A stretch of 64,000 nt of DNA from Bacteriovoracaceae bacterium UBA6153 (GTDB taxonomy: Bacteria > Bdellovibrionota > Bacteriovoracia > Bacteriovoracales > Bacteriovoracaceae), in assembly GCA_002428265.1 (NCBI GenBank), contig DIUR01000008.1:75058-139057 (forward strand). Reading direction: 5' to 3'. The position numbers and the translations under genes were made by a program. Positions within the stretch are counted from its first letter, which is position 1, and each line of letters begins with the position of its first letter. The notes below the pieces were generated by a model. That model had not been told where the DNA came from, ran no database searches, and saw only the letters and a list, made by a program, of their open reading frames with translations. Of this stretch, positions 8,425 to 17,343 are shown piece by piece.

Positions 8425-8444
8425 TTGCCAATGAGTACTATAAC
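8416..8444 (+). promoter_or_regulatory. Sigma-70 promoter of rpoZ
   Basis: Consensus TTGACA (8416-8421), 17-base spacer, TATAAC (8439-8444). Transcription should start near 8451, about 43 bases before the rpoZ ATG, which has TAGGAG seven bases upstream. Confidence 0.8.
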
Positions 8445-8493
8445 CTAAAGTTCGTAAATCTATTTTAGGCCCACAGGCTTTAGGAGCATATCC

Positions 8494-8706
8494 ATGGCAA
8501 GAATTACAATCGAAGACTGCTTAGAAAAAGTAGAAAACAGATATGAACTAGTTCACTTAGCAACTAAGAGAGTAAAGCAACTAAGAGAAGGTGCTGAGCC
8601 TCTAGTAAAGTCTAAGAACAAAGAAGTTGTTACAGCTCTAAGAGAAATTGCTGCTGGAAAAATTAAGCACGCTCCAATCTCTGAATACGACTCAGACGAA
8701 TTCTAA
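8494..8706 (+). CDS. rpoZ: RNA polymerase omega subunit
   Basis: Small subunit that assists folding and assembly of the beta' subunit of RNA polymerase and takes part in ppGpp binding in proteobacteria. The 70-residue protein starts MARITIEDCLEKVENRYELV, with the conserved region ATKRVKQLREG and a final KEVVTALREIAAGKI helix, standard for the family. It begins with MAR, as in E. coli ([20 protein letters not shown]). It is a single-gene unit: own strong promoter upstream, and an intrinsic terminator directly after. Confidence 0.95.
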   Translation: MARITIEDCLEKVENRYELVHLATKRVKQLREGAEPLVKSKNKEVVTALREIAAGKIKHAPISEYDSDEF

Positions 8707-8738
8707 AAATCATCTTAAAACATTATTTTTATAAGAAG

Positions 8739-8765
8739 ACCGCCTATTTTAGGCGGTTTTTTTTT
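8739..8765 (+). terminator. Intrinsic terminator of rpoZ
   Basis: CCGCCTA (8740-8746) pairs with TAGGCGG (8750-8756) around a 3-base loop and is followed by nine T residues. A textbook rho-independent terminator. Confidence 0.9.
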
Positions 8766-8882
8766 GCCTAAAATCTTAAGGTTATTTTTATTCAGCTAGC
8801 TACTTTACTGATCCGATAAGGCTTATGTGAACGATCTTTTGTGATGATGATTGGGGAATTATCATCATGGAAAAACGGGCAT

Positions 8883-8910
8883 AAAAAAGGCCGGTGGAGA
8901 CCGGCCTTTT
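8883..8910 (-). terminator. Intrinsic terminator of lon (bidirectional)
   Basis: GGCCGGT (8889-8895) and ACCGGCC (8900-8906) form a GC-rich stem with loop GGAG, flanked by A residues on the left and T residues on the right. It can terminate in both directions and lies 24 bases past the lon stop. The stretch 8766-8882 holds only a minor 8-bp inverted repeat (8844-8851 with 8861-8868). Confidence 0.85.
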
Positions 8911-8933
8911 CAATTTCTAATTATCTACTTCGA

Positions 8934-11432
8934 TTATTTTAAAGCAATTTTCAGAACTTCATCAAAATGCGAAACCGGATAAAACTTCATACCCTTTCTG
9001 TGAAGAAGAGGTACCTCTTTTAGGTCTTTCTCATTTTGCTTTGGAAGAATGATTGTTCTAATCCCAGCACGTTTTGCTGCCAGAACTTTTTCCTTAATCC
9101 CACCAACTGGAAGAACTTTACCTGTAAGGCTTAACTCTCCCGTCATTGCGATATCAGCATTAACAGCTTTATTTGTAGCAAGTGAGTAAAGAGCAAGCGC
9201 CATCGTGATCCCTGCACTTGGTCCATCCTTAGGAGTTGCTCCTGCTGGAAGGTGAAGATGCACTTCGTGAGAAGCTAAGTAATCTTCTGCCTCGTGCTCA
9301 ACTTTTGCCGGCACAGCTGATTTCTTAACTGGATTTTTCTTTTTTGTAGCAGCGGTATCAACGTCAATTTGATTCTGAAGAATTTTCTTAACGTAAGAGT
9401 AAGCAAGGCTAGCTGACTCATTCATTACACCACCAAGCTGACCTGTAAGCTTGAAGCCTTTTCCTTTAAGAGGAAGAGTTTCAATGAAAAGAATTTCCCC
9501 ACCGTACGCTGTCCAAGCAAGACCTGTAACAACACCTGGCTTACTTTTCTTCTCAGCAATATCTGAATGGAATCTTGGAGTCCCAAGCATTGATTCAAGA
9601 TTAAGTGTTGTTGGAACAAACTTTTTCGACTTAGCTTTTCCACGTGACACTTTTTCAAGCGCTGCACGTCTACAAAGTTTAGCGATATGTTGCTCAAGTA
9701 CACGCACACCTGGCTCACGAGCGTAGTCTGCAATAATTTTCTTAATAACATTTAAGCTTAAAGAGAAATCAGTCTTAGATAATCCGTGTTTTTTCAACTG
9801 ACGAGGAATAATCCACTTAGTTGTAATTGCCACTTTTTCTTCAAGCGTGTAACCAGACAACTCAATAACTTCCATACGATCTAGAAGTGCTTCTGGAATA
9901 TCATTGATGTAGTTAGCTGTTGCAATGAAGAGAACTTTTGATAAATCAAAAGGGATATCTAAATAGTTATCGATGAAAGTTGCATTTTGTTCCGGATCAA
10001 GTACTTCAAGAAGTGCTGAGGCCGGGTCACCCTGGAAGCTTTTTCCAATTTTATCGATCTCATCAAGCATGATAACCGGATTGTTAACTTCAACACGCTT
10101 AAGCGCTTGAATAATTTTTCCTGGCATTGCTCCAACGTATGTTCTTCTGTGTCCTTTAATCTCTGCTTCATCTCTCATACCACCAAGAGAGAACCTATAG
10201 AAAGTTCTTCCCAGAGCTGCTGCGATTGATTTACCAAGAGAGGTCTTACCTACTCCGGGAGGACCAGCTAAGCACAATATTGTACCATCGTATCCAGGCT
10301 TCAGTTTTCTTACAGCAAGGAACTCAAGAATACGCTCTTTTGGTTTTTCTAATCCGTAGTGATCTTTTTCAAGAATTTTTCTTGAAGCAGCAATATCCAG
10401 ATCGTCAGTCGTCTGTTTTTTCCATGGCAGATCGATTAACCAAGTTAGATATGTTCTTGCTACGTTGTATTCTGGTGATGAATCAGGAATTAGCTCTAAG
10501 CGCTCTAATTCTTCCTTAGCTGTTTTTAAAACATCTTCAGGCATTCCCACTTTTTCAATTTCTTCTTTGATACGTTTGATGTCGCGTGATTTTTCATCCT
10601 CTTCCATTCCTAACTCAGAACGAATGACTTTCAATTGCTCGCGAAGAAAATACTCTCTTTGGTACTTATTAACTTTGTCGTTAACTTCATCAGAAATTTT
10701 CTTTTGAATGTCAGCAACGTCTTTTTCTCTTTTTAGATAAACAAGAAGTTTTGCGAATCTTTTCTTAACAACTAGAGTTTCAAGAAAATCCTGTGCTTCT
10801 GGAATATCAAGAGAGATTGCAAACGCTACAAGGTCGGCCAGAGATCCTGGTGACGGCGAGTTTAACATCGCAAGCTTCATTTCTTCATTGAAGTATGGGT
10901 TGATTTCAGAAAGCTTCTTAACCTGATTAATAACTGATCTTGTGTAAGCATCTAGCTCTTCATCAGTTTCTAAAATATCATCGAAGACTTCAATCTTAGT
11001 TCTAAGAATTGGAGACTCTGAAAGAATTTCAGAAGCTCTATATCTCTTCATACCGTGAACAAGAACGTTCACTGATCCATCAGGAAGTTTTAGCTTCTTA
11101 ACAACCTTACAAAGAACACCAACTTTATAAATATCACCTGACTTGATTTCCTTTTTATCGAAATCAATATCTTCTTCAGGAATAATACTTCCTTCTTCGT
11201 CTTTTAAATCATTCTTAACTAAGTTAAGAGCAACATAACCAGTCTTCAGAAGTGATTCATCAAGTTCTGGTGTGAACTTTTCTTCGCTAAGAATAATAGG
11301 TGCGATCATTCCAGGGAAGATCGGGCTGTTCATAATAGGAATAATAACCACAATCTCAGGAAGCTTTGGAAGATCATCCTTTCCGTTTGATGGTTTTAAC
11401 TTAACTTGAAAATCGCTTTCTAAATCTGACAT
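8934..11432 (-). CDS. lon: ATP-dependent protease Lon
   Basis: Cytoplasmic AAA+ serine protease that degrades misfolded and short-lived regulatory proteins. The 832-residue product has the N-terminal LON substrate domain (LPEIVVIIPIMNSPIFPGM), a coiled-coil middle with the family motif YFLREQLKVIRSELG, the AAA+ Walker A GPPGVGKTS near residue 387, and the C-terminal protease domain with catalytic Ser in PKDGPSAGIT (about 735) and Lys in VGGIKEKVLAAKRAG (about 778). All key residues are intact. A lysine-rich insertion (KKKNPVKKSAVPAKVEHE) sits in the first half of the protease domain. The ATG has TGGAG 9 bases upstream. The AMIN-domain gene precedes it by 16 bases, so they are probably co-transcribed. 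Confidence 0.98.
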   Translation of the reverse strand: MSDLESDFQVKLKPSNGKDDLPKLPEIVVIIPIMNSPIFPGMIAPIILSEEKFTPELDESLLKTGYVALNLVKNDLKDEEGSIIPEEDIDFDKKEIKSGDIYKVGVLCKVVKKLKLPDGSVNVLVHGMKRYRASEILSESPILRTKIEVFDDILETDEELDAYTRSVINQVKKLSEINPYFNEEMKLAMLNSPSPGSLADLVAFAISLDIPEAQDFLETLVVKKRFAKLLVYLKREKDVADIQKKISDEVNDKVNKYQREYFLREQLKVIRSELGMEEDEKSRDIKRIKEEIEKVGMPEDVLKTAKEELERLELIPDSSPEYNVARTYLTWLIDLPWKKQTTDDLDIAASRKILEKDHYGLEKPKERILEFLAVRKLKPGYDGTILCLAGPPGVGKTSLGKSIAAALGRTFYRFSLGGMRDEAEIKGHRRTYVGAMPGKIIQALKRVEVNNPVIMLDEIDKIGKSFQGDPASALLEVLDPEQNATFIDNYLDIPFDLSKVLFIATANYINDIPEALLDRMEVIELSGYTLEEKVAITTKWIIPRQLKKHGLSKTDFSLSLNVIKKIIADYAREPGVRVLEQHIAKLCRRAALEKVSRGKAKSKKFVPTTLNLESMLGTPRFHSDIAEKKSKPGVVTGLAWTAYGGEILFIETLPLKGKGFKLTGQLGGVMNESASLAYSYVKKILQNQIDVDTAATKKKNPVKKSAVPAKVEHEAEDYLASHEVHLHLPAGATPKDGPSAGITMALALYSLATNKAVNADIAMTGELSLTGKVLPVGGIKEKVLAAKRAGIRTIILPKQNEKDLKEVPLLHRKGMKFYPVSHFDEVLKIALK

Positions 11433-11448
11433 ATTTAACTCCAGGAAA

Positions 11449-11925
11449 TTATTTTTTTAAATCGATTACTAGGCGTCCAGGGTTTTCCAGGAAAAAAATA
11501 TCGGCGGTTACTTTACCGTTTAGCTTCATATCAATTGAGAGATGGTTAGATTCGATGGGAAAGAAATTAATTTTCTCAATGTAGCGTGTGCTTGCCACTG
11601 TCTTAAGATCTTTAGCAATAGTGGTTTCAAAAATATCCAGATAAAGTTTTCTGTCGTCACTCGAGATATGTCCGTAAACTTTTGGAATTTGATTTGTAGA
11701 AAAATCGATAACAATTCTCTCAAAACCTTGTTTTGGATTATATGACTGACGAACAGATTTCAAAGTTGATTGAAGCTTAACTCCACCATTATGAAAAATT
11801 CCTTTCTCAACATAGATTGAAGTTTTGTTGCTACTTAATTTTCTGATTCTTTCCTTGAACAGATCCTGCGCAAAGATTGATGATGTTAAGCAAAAAATGG
11901 ACATACATAAGACGATAATTTTCAT
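11449..11925 (-). CDS. Exported AMIN-domain protein
   Basis: A 158-residue protein with a signal peptide (MKIIVLCMSIFCLTSSIFAQ, cleavage after the last AQ). The mature part fits the AMIN domain, a beta-sandwich that binds peptidoglycan and localises amidases and secretins: FERIVIDFSTNQIPKVYGHI, then KLYLDIFETT and a terminal FFLENPGRLVIDLKK. It is an isolated AMIN domain with no catalytic partner attached. The start has GAGG about 5 bases upstream. The position just before lon suggests co-transcription rather than shared function. PilQ at 28563 carries a similar domain, so the two could serve the same envelope site; that link is speculative. Confidence 0.8.
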   Translation of the reverse strand: MKIIVLCMSIFCLTSSIFAQDLFKERIRKLSSNKTSIYVEKGIFHNGGVKLQSTLKSVRQSYNPKQGFERIVIDFSTNQIPKVYGHISSDDRKLYLDIFETTIAKDLKTVASTRYIEKINFFPIESNHLSIDMKLNGKVTADIFFLENPGRLVIDLKK

Positions 11926-11979
11926 AGAAGCCTCGGCTAATTACACTCCTAAAAGTATAAAACAGCTTGAGCTAACTTG

Positions 11980-13809
11980 CTATAATGTTTTGATCTTATT
12001 CTGCTTAATGATTGAAGAGGTAAGACTACAAAGAATTAGACTTAAAATGAGACCAATAAAAAATCCACCTGGACCGCTGCCAGGGCCGCCGTTCATATCA
12101 ACCGTTCCACATCCAAGAAATCCATCTTTCTTCTTAGCAGTAGAAGATTTTGCAGTTGTATTAGAGCCCGTCGCACTGAAAGTTGATAACGCATATGTAT
12201 TGATTGCATCAGGACAGCTTTTATTGTCAGTCAACTGTTGCCCTTTATAAGACACAGGAGTGAATGTTCCATTACCGTTATCTTTTACAATAGATGCACT
12301 GACCAAATAAAAATATGTAGAATCTTCAAAGTTGCTCGACGATGGAAAATAATCTGCTTTGGTTGAAGTAACCGGAAGCGATTGAGGGAACTCAAAGGGC
12401 TTCATTGATTCAGGATAAACTGAAATTTCAAAGTCATTATCCGACGAATTTGATCTATTAATAAGCTTGCGCTCATAAGTATCAATATTCATCCATCCAT
12501 CACTTTCTAAAACATATGATGGCGTTGCGACTTCACCTGTCGTCAGTCTTCCGATTGAAACATTTGCTTTATACGGTGAGAAGAAAGCTTGATTTAATAT
12601 CTTCAATTCCAGATAGAGATTAACACCAGATGGTGCATAATCATTCCAATCAACGCGGGAAAAATCAGCTCTAAATTTATCAATAACTGGATGAGAAATT
12701 GTGCTTGAATCAATTTCTTGTTGGGAAAAATATCCAGTGAAGGTATTTCCTAGGCCTGAGGCGACATGCGACTGCAGGTCAAAATCGAAATTAGCAGAGC
12801 CCTTGTTCTGCATATAATCGACAGGAACATCCAAAGCACAACGAATAGTAATACTTCCAACCTGAACCTGAGAGGCATTAAGCTTCACACTTTGTGGAAA
12901 ACCTTCTCCCGCGGCACCGCAGGCCTGAAAAAAACTCCCACGGTACTTTTTTGAAGAATTACAAAAATCAAATTTAGCATTGCTATACCTAGAAGGAAGC
13001 CCTGCCGTAGAAACGATAGGCGATGTATAGATGAAATACTGATCATCTCGGCTCAATCCTTCAATAAGGAAAGTTCCATCAATATCACTTATATTTGAAG
13101 CCGCTACTTTTCCAGTCTTTAATGAAACGGCCTGAACATGGGCCCCAAAAACAGCAGCAAGAGAGTTGCCTCCCACAATCTTTCCAGTTAGAGATCCTTT
13201 TGAAGAGTCTCCCGTCGGATAAATGGAATACACTCCTGCTTTATCGTCATCAGATATTTCACTTTGACCACGAGAGAGTGCATAAAACATAGATGCACCG
13301 ACAACCTGACTGTGGCCTAGGCCCAAGAAGTGCCCCATCTCATGAGTGATAACATTCCCTAAAAAAGCAGATGAATTTTTATTATTCGTAAAATCGACAA
13401 ATGAATTATTAAGCAAAATATCTGCTTCAATAATTTCACCAGTATTGTTTTTAAAAAGGACCTGAGTTACGCCTACAACTCCTGTTCCATTGGCAAAGAT
13501 TCCAGGATCAGAACTAAAATAAATTTCATTCTGCCCTTCCTGATTAATGGTCGGAGTCGGATTACTCTTCAAGCTAATTCTCGATTTTCCATTCCACTGA
13601 GCAATCGCAGTCGTCACAGAATTATCGACATCTGTCGAAGTCAGCCCTAGCGAGTTTGTTGAGTTTACATAAATATTAATTAAGGAGACACTGCTCGTCC
13701 ACTGAACGCCAGCATCACTCTGGCTACGATTTTGAACATAACTATGAGCTCTGATCGAACAGCTTAAAAGAGCAACTATGAATAAGTTTTTTATTGAAAT
13801 CAATTTCAA
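11980..13809 (-). CDS. Exported matrixin-like zinc metalloprotease with C-terminal anchor
   Basis: A 609-residue protein with a signal peptide (FIVALLSCSIRAHSY) and a metzincin zinc site HEMGHFLGLGH near residue 155, followed by a methionine (ASMFYAL) that could be the Met-turn, as in matrixins. Domain order: protease (about 30-205), a carboxypeptidase-regulatory-like beta-sandwich (GSLTGKIVGG to IEGLSRD, about 206-275), a long unclassified beta-rich part, then LGCGTV, a Gly/Pro-rich linker, a hydrophobic helix (FFIGLILSLILCSL) and a short basic tail. That ending resembles C-terminal sorting signals such as MYXO-CTERM. The start is TTG at 13809, which follows directly the stop of the upstream partner gene; AAGGAG lies 11 bases before it. 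Confidence 0.82.
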   Translation of the reverse strand: MKLISIKNLFIVALLSCSIRAHSYVQNRSQSDAGVQWTSSVSLINIYVNSTNSLGLTSTDVDNSVTTAIAQWNGKSRISLKSNPTPTINQEGQNEIYFSSDPGIFANGTGVVGVTQVLFKNNTGEIIEADILLNNSFVDFTNNKNSSAFLGNVITHEMGHFLGLGHSQVVGASMFYALSRGQSEISDDDKAGVYSIYPTGDSSKGSLTGKIVGGNSLAAVFGAHVQAVSLKTGKVAASNISDIDGTFLIEGLSRDDQYFIYTSPIVSTAGLPSRYSNAKFDFCNSSKKYRGSFFQACGAAGEGFPQSVKLNASQVQVGSITIRCALDVPVDYMQNKGSANFDFDLQSHVASGLGNTFTGYFSQQEIDSSTISHPVIDKFRADFSRVDWNDYAPSGVNLYLELKILNQAFFSPYKANVSIGRLTTGEVATPSYVLESDGWMNIDTYERKLINRSNSSDNDFEISVYPESMKPFEFPQSLPVTSTKADYFPSSSNFEDSTYFYLVSASIVKDNGNGTFTPVSYKGQQLTDNKSCPDAINTYALSTFSATGSNTTAKSSTAKKKDGFLGCGTVDMNGGPGSGPGGFFIGLILSLILCSLTSSIIKQNKIKTL

Positions 13810-14532
13810 TTAGATACTTACTCCTTTTCTTAGTTTCCACCAGATAGTAATTCCGCTTACTGAAAAAAGTGCAAAGAAGGCCCACATCGCTGGAGCTCCT
13901 TCTTGAGAAGATTTCTCCATAGGCTCAATCTGAGCAGGCTCTCTTTTTTCATCACTTACCTTTTGAAAAACACCTGTCATTCTTTTTTCACTCTTAACAA
14001 GAGGCTTTGCTACTTCTGTAATTTTAAATTTTGTTTTCACTAGATCAATCATCTTTTCTTTCTGGACCTGTCCAAGTTCAGCATCGCCTGGAAAAACAGT
14101 CGAAACATAGATGACTTTCCCATCTTGTTCCTTAATTTTATATTTACCCATAGTGAAATTGCTTAAGTAAATTTTCGATTCAATTTTTTTAAGTAAAAGA
14201 AAAGACTTTTCTCCAACAGCAAAATCAGGCGCTCCATCAATAAACGAAGTCACACCATTTACCGTTCCACCAGTCATTGTGATTTTTAGGTATTCACCAT
14301 CAAGATCACTTGTATCAACGTTGTAAGACTCAGTAACTGAAAACGTAAACTCAGTCATAATCATTCCAATTTTATTCATGAATGATTTCTTAGATTTTAA
14401 TTCAACTTCGGCCGCGCCATTTGATTCTTCAATTAATCTCTCTAGAGGCATGGGTTGAAAAGTTGTGGCATAAACTTCAAACACTGCAAAAAACATTGTG
14501 AATACAATTGCGATAAAATTTTTACTGGTCAC
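13810..14532 (-). CDS. Exported protein of unknown function, partner of the matrixin gene
   Basis: I do not recognise the family. I start it at GTG 14532 because AAAGGAG lies 7 bases upstream; the in-frame ATG at 14538 is only one base from that SD. The 240-residue product has a signal peptide (FIAIVFTMFFAVFEVYA), a middle domain with an ITMTGGTVNG segment followed by FAVGEKSFLLLKK, and a C-terminal hydrophobic helix (AMWAFFALFSVSGITIWW) followed by the basic tail KLRKG. It abuts the metalloprotease gene with no gap (stop then TTG), a sign of translational coupling. It may be an inhibitor, chaperone or substrate of the protease; this is inferred only from coupling and shared topology. Confidence 0.7.
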   Translation of the reverse strand: MTSKNFIAIVFTMFFAVFEVYATTFQPMPLERLIEESNGAAEVELKSKKSFMNKIGMIMTEFTFSVTESYNVDTSDLDGEYLKITMTGGTVNGVTSFIDGAPDFAVGEKSFLLLKKIESKIYLSNFTMGKYKIKEQDGKVIYVSTVFPGDAELGQVQKEKMIDLVKTKFKITEVAKPLVKSEKRMTGVFQKVSDEKREPAQIEPMEKSSQEGAPAMWAFFALFSVSGITIWWKLRKGVSI

Positions 14533-14662
14533 GCCCATTCTCCTTTAGAATTAGTAATATTTTATCGGCTTTTCCACAGAGGATTTGATTAAAAAATACG
14601 GTTTTTATTGACTAAAAAATAGACACTTTTGGCACAGACCGAGCTCAAGTAAGTTATTAAAA

Positions 14663-17266
14663 CTAAAACTCGATCTGATTATGTGAAATAGTAGAGAAAA
14701 AAGCATTCTGGTCAATCACTACGACAGTGTTACCTGTGCCAGATAATTGGTGCAGAAGTTCAGCAAGCGGAGCGTATTCATGATGAGAAAGCCCACTGGT
14801 AAGATTCTCAAAAATGATCAATTCTCCCTGGATTTTTTTATCTAATAAAGTCAGCAGCTGAAGCCTCTGCCTTTCTCCCCCTGAAAGAGAAATAAGCGTT
14901 CTATCAAGTGAGAGGTAATCCAGTTTCAAAATTTTAAAATACTCCCAAATCCTTTTGCCTTTTGGAGTTAGTTTGATATGTCCTAAAACTTCAGAAAGCG
15001 GCTTACTAAAAGCTTCATAGGCCGTAAGGTTACCGTCAGAAATATTAGCATAATAGGGCTTAAGCTTTTTACCCTGACAGTCTTCACAGATAAACTCGAC
15101 GTCTTCCATGAAATACATCTCTACTGTTTTTACTCCCTTTCCTTCACAACTCGAGCATTGTCCAAGCTCTGAATTGGAAGAAAAATGCCCTTCTTTAAGT
15201 CCCAATTTTTTAGAGACTTCAAGACTAGCAAAATACTTACGAACGAACCCGCCAAGATCAGTATAAGTCGCTACAGTTGATCTCGAACTTATCTTATCAA
15301 GACTGCTATTGATGACAATAACATCTGTGACATCATTAATTCCTTTGAGCTTTTTAAAACTATAATCTTCAAAAGATAATCTTGTTCCTTTCACATTTTT
15401 GTGAACTTCATTGGCAATAATATTCACAATGAAAGATGTTTTACCTGTTCCCGACTCCCCATGAACCCAATTGATGGCGTCTTTTTGAAGCTCAACTTTC
15501 TTTTTTTCAATCCCACGAATGCTGGCATCAGAGAGCTCAATTAATTTTTTACTGCCTTTTAAATCAAAATCCAAACGAGGGTATTTAATTTTTTCTTCTT
15601 TATATGGACCTTGATAGAGGACTTCTCCACCTCTTCCACCTGCAAATGGACCCATTAAAATGAGTTCATCAGAAGTCGATTTTAAATACTCTGAGTGCTC
15701 AACCATTAAAATGGTATTTCCCTGATCGCGGAGGCTACGAAGATATTCAATCAACTTCTTTTGAGTGCTAAGACTCAATCCCAAACTAGGTTCATCTAAA
15801 ACAAATAGCGATTGAGATCCTTCATACGAAAGATATTTTGAAAGAAGTAATCTTTGATATTCACTAGAGCTCATCGAACGAACTTTTCTTGTGTTTTGCA
15901 AATGACCAAGACCTAAGTCCACGCTGACAATGTAGAGTCTTTCAAGCTTTTCGAAAGTGCTGATTAATTTTTCATAAGTTAAAACTGCTTTTAAATCAGC
16001 TTTAATTTTATGAAGCATCTTGCATGAGTCTATAAAATTTAATTTGAGAAAATCTTTAAAAGTTACAATACCATCTTTCAAAACCAGCGAAACGCTTCCT
16101 GCTTCTTCTGAAACTCTCGTTCCTTCACATGCCTCACAAAGAACTTCCGTCTGCATACTTCTCATATAAATTCGAATGTTCTTTTTATAACGTTGAGTTT
16201 TTAAGTATTCAAAATACTCATTAAAGCCCTCATATTTTCCACTTCCGTCATAGAGAAATTTCCAGACACTTTGAGGTAAATCTTGAAAAGGAACATCAAG
16301 ATCTATCCCATGTTTTTTTGCTTCTTTAAGAAAGGCAGGAAACAAATGTTGAAAGTGAGAGAAGTTTAAAAAATTGATTGCGCCTTCTTTAATACTCTTC
16401 GTAGGATCCTTAACCATTTTCTCTCTATCGTAGACGAGAATGGCCCCATGTCCTTCACAGGCAGGACAAGCTCCAAGAGCATTTAGCGGAGAGAGCGCTT
16501 CAACATTATTAATTTTTTGCGAAGGAGATTTTTTACTGCACACCGGACAGCGAAACTCAAAAGTGTTTTTGAACTCGACTTTCTTTTTTGCGTTTAAACT
16601 ATAGAGAAGAACCTCTGCTCCATTTGAAAGCTTACTTTCTTTAAACTTAGCAACGATACTATCAATATTTTTTCTTTTAACCCTGAAGATCTCATACCAA
16701 GGATCTTCTTCATTAAACTCGTTCACTGTCTTATTAAAAGTTCGAGATGGATTAATTTCCGCCGCTACATTTCTTCTATATTCGTCGGCCCTACAGAATA
16801 AGTGATAGACCTCATCGTCGCTGGCGTTCTCGGAAGCCAGTTTTTTAACCACTGCTTCAATGGTCATAGACTTCTCATAAGGCACATGATGATCCGGACA
16901 CACGAACGACCCAAGCTCCATATATATTCTTTGAAGTCTTTCGTGACCTCCTAAAACATCGAGGGCCACAGGCCTAGAATTAACAACAGGATTATGCTGA
17001 GGAAGTCCCCAGGCCGGTAGCACAGGATAAATACTATCAACATCCACCGTATGTGGGATCTCCCAAAAGAACTTCATATCCATTGGCATTGAATTAATAA
17101 ATCTTCTTTTGGACTCAGTTAAAAGTGTGTGAAAAGCGAGCGAGCTTTTTCCAGAACCTGAAGGCCCTGCGATACAAGTGATTTTCCCTAAAGAAATATC
17201 TATATCGATGTTTTTTAAATTATGGGTGCGAGCGCCGCGGACTTTAATGATGTTTAAGTTCTGCAT
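14663..17266 (-). CDS. Divergent UvrA-related ABC ATPase
   Basis: An 867-residue UvrA paralogue. UvrA proteins bind DNA as dimers with two ABC domains and zinc modules. Present: N-terminal VRGARTHNLKNIDI and Walker A GPSGSGKSS (residues 34-42), zinc pairs (CPVC, CPAC, CEAC, then CSSC and CEDC), a second Walker A GESGTGKTS near 602 and signature LSGGERQR near 792. Degenerate: the first signature reads MSSSEYQR instead of LSGGE, the second Walker B reads LIIFENLTSGLS (the usual DEPT is lost), and the second H-loop reads VIDQN instead of VIEHN. It therefore may hydrolyse ATP only at one site. Repair or antibiotic-resistance roles are possible. There is no SD at the ATG. Confidence 0.88.
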   Translation of the reverse strand: MQNLNIIKVRGARTHNLKNIDIDISLGKITCIAGPSGSGKSSLAFHTLLTESKRRFINSMPMDMKFFWEIPHTVDVDSIYPVLPAWGLPQHNPVVNSRPVALDVLGGHERLQRIYMELGSFVCPDHHVPYEKSMTIEAVVKKLASENASDDEVYHLFCRADEYRRNVAAEINPSRTFNKTVNEFNEEDPWYEIFRVKRKNIDSIVAKFKESKLSNGAEVLLYSLNAKKKVEFKNTFEFRCPVCSKKSPSQKINNVEALSPLNALGACPACEGHGAILVYDREKMVKDPTKSIKEGAINFLNFSHFQHLFPAFLKEAKKHGIDLDVPFQDLPQSVWKFLYDGSGKYEGFNEYFEYLKTQRYKKNIRIYMRSMQTEVLCEACEGTRVSEEAGSVSLVLKDGIVTFKDFLKLNFIDSCKMLHKIKADLKAVLTYEKLISTFEKLERLYIVSVDLGLGHLQNTRKVRSMSSSEYQRLLLSKYLSYEGSQSLFVLDEPSLGLSLSTQKKLIEYLRSLRDQGNTILMVEHSEYLKSTSDELILMGPFAGGRGGEVLYQGPYKEEKIKYPRLDFDLKGSKKLIELSDASIRGIEKKKVELQKDAINWVHGESGTGKTSFIVNIIANEVHKNVKGTRLSFEDYSFKKLKGINDVTDVIVINSSLDKISSRSTVATYTDLGGFVRKYFASLEVSKKLGLKEGHFSSNSELGQCSSCEGKGVKTVEMYFMEDVEFICEDCQGKKLKPYYANISDGNLTAYEAFSKPLSEVLGHIKLTPKGKRIWEYFKILKLDYLSLDRTLISLSGGERQRLQLLTLLDKKIQGELIIFENLTSGLSHHEYAPLAELLHQLSGTGNTVVVIDQNAFFSTISHNQIEF

Positions 17267-17290
17267 GTTGGGATTTTAGGCCCAGAAAAC

Positions 17291-17318
17291 AAAAAAGCCT
17301 ACATTTCTGTAGGCTTTT
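17291..17318 (-). terminator. Intrinsic terminator of rplM-rpsI (bidirectional)
   Basis: AAAAGCCTACA (17293-17303) pairs with TGTAGGCTTTT (17308-17318) around TTTC. The A run on the left gives a T tract for the minus-strand transcript. It lies 26 bases past the rpsI stop. Confidence 0.9.
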
Positions 17319-17343
17319 ATATACTGACAAAATATAGACAATA

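Noticed and set aside
8844..8868. ATGATGAT...ATCATCAT inverted repeat with 9-base spacer near the end of lon
   Set aside because: The spacing resembles CIRCE but the sequence does not, and it lies downstream of lon rather than in its promoter.
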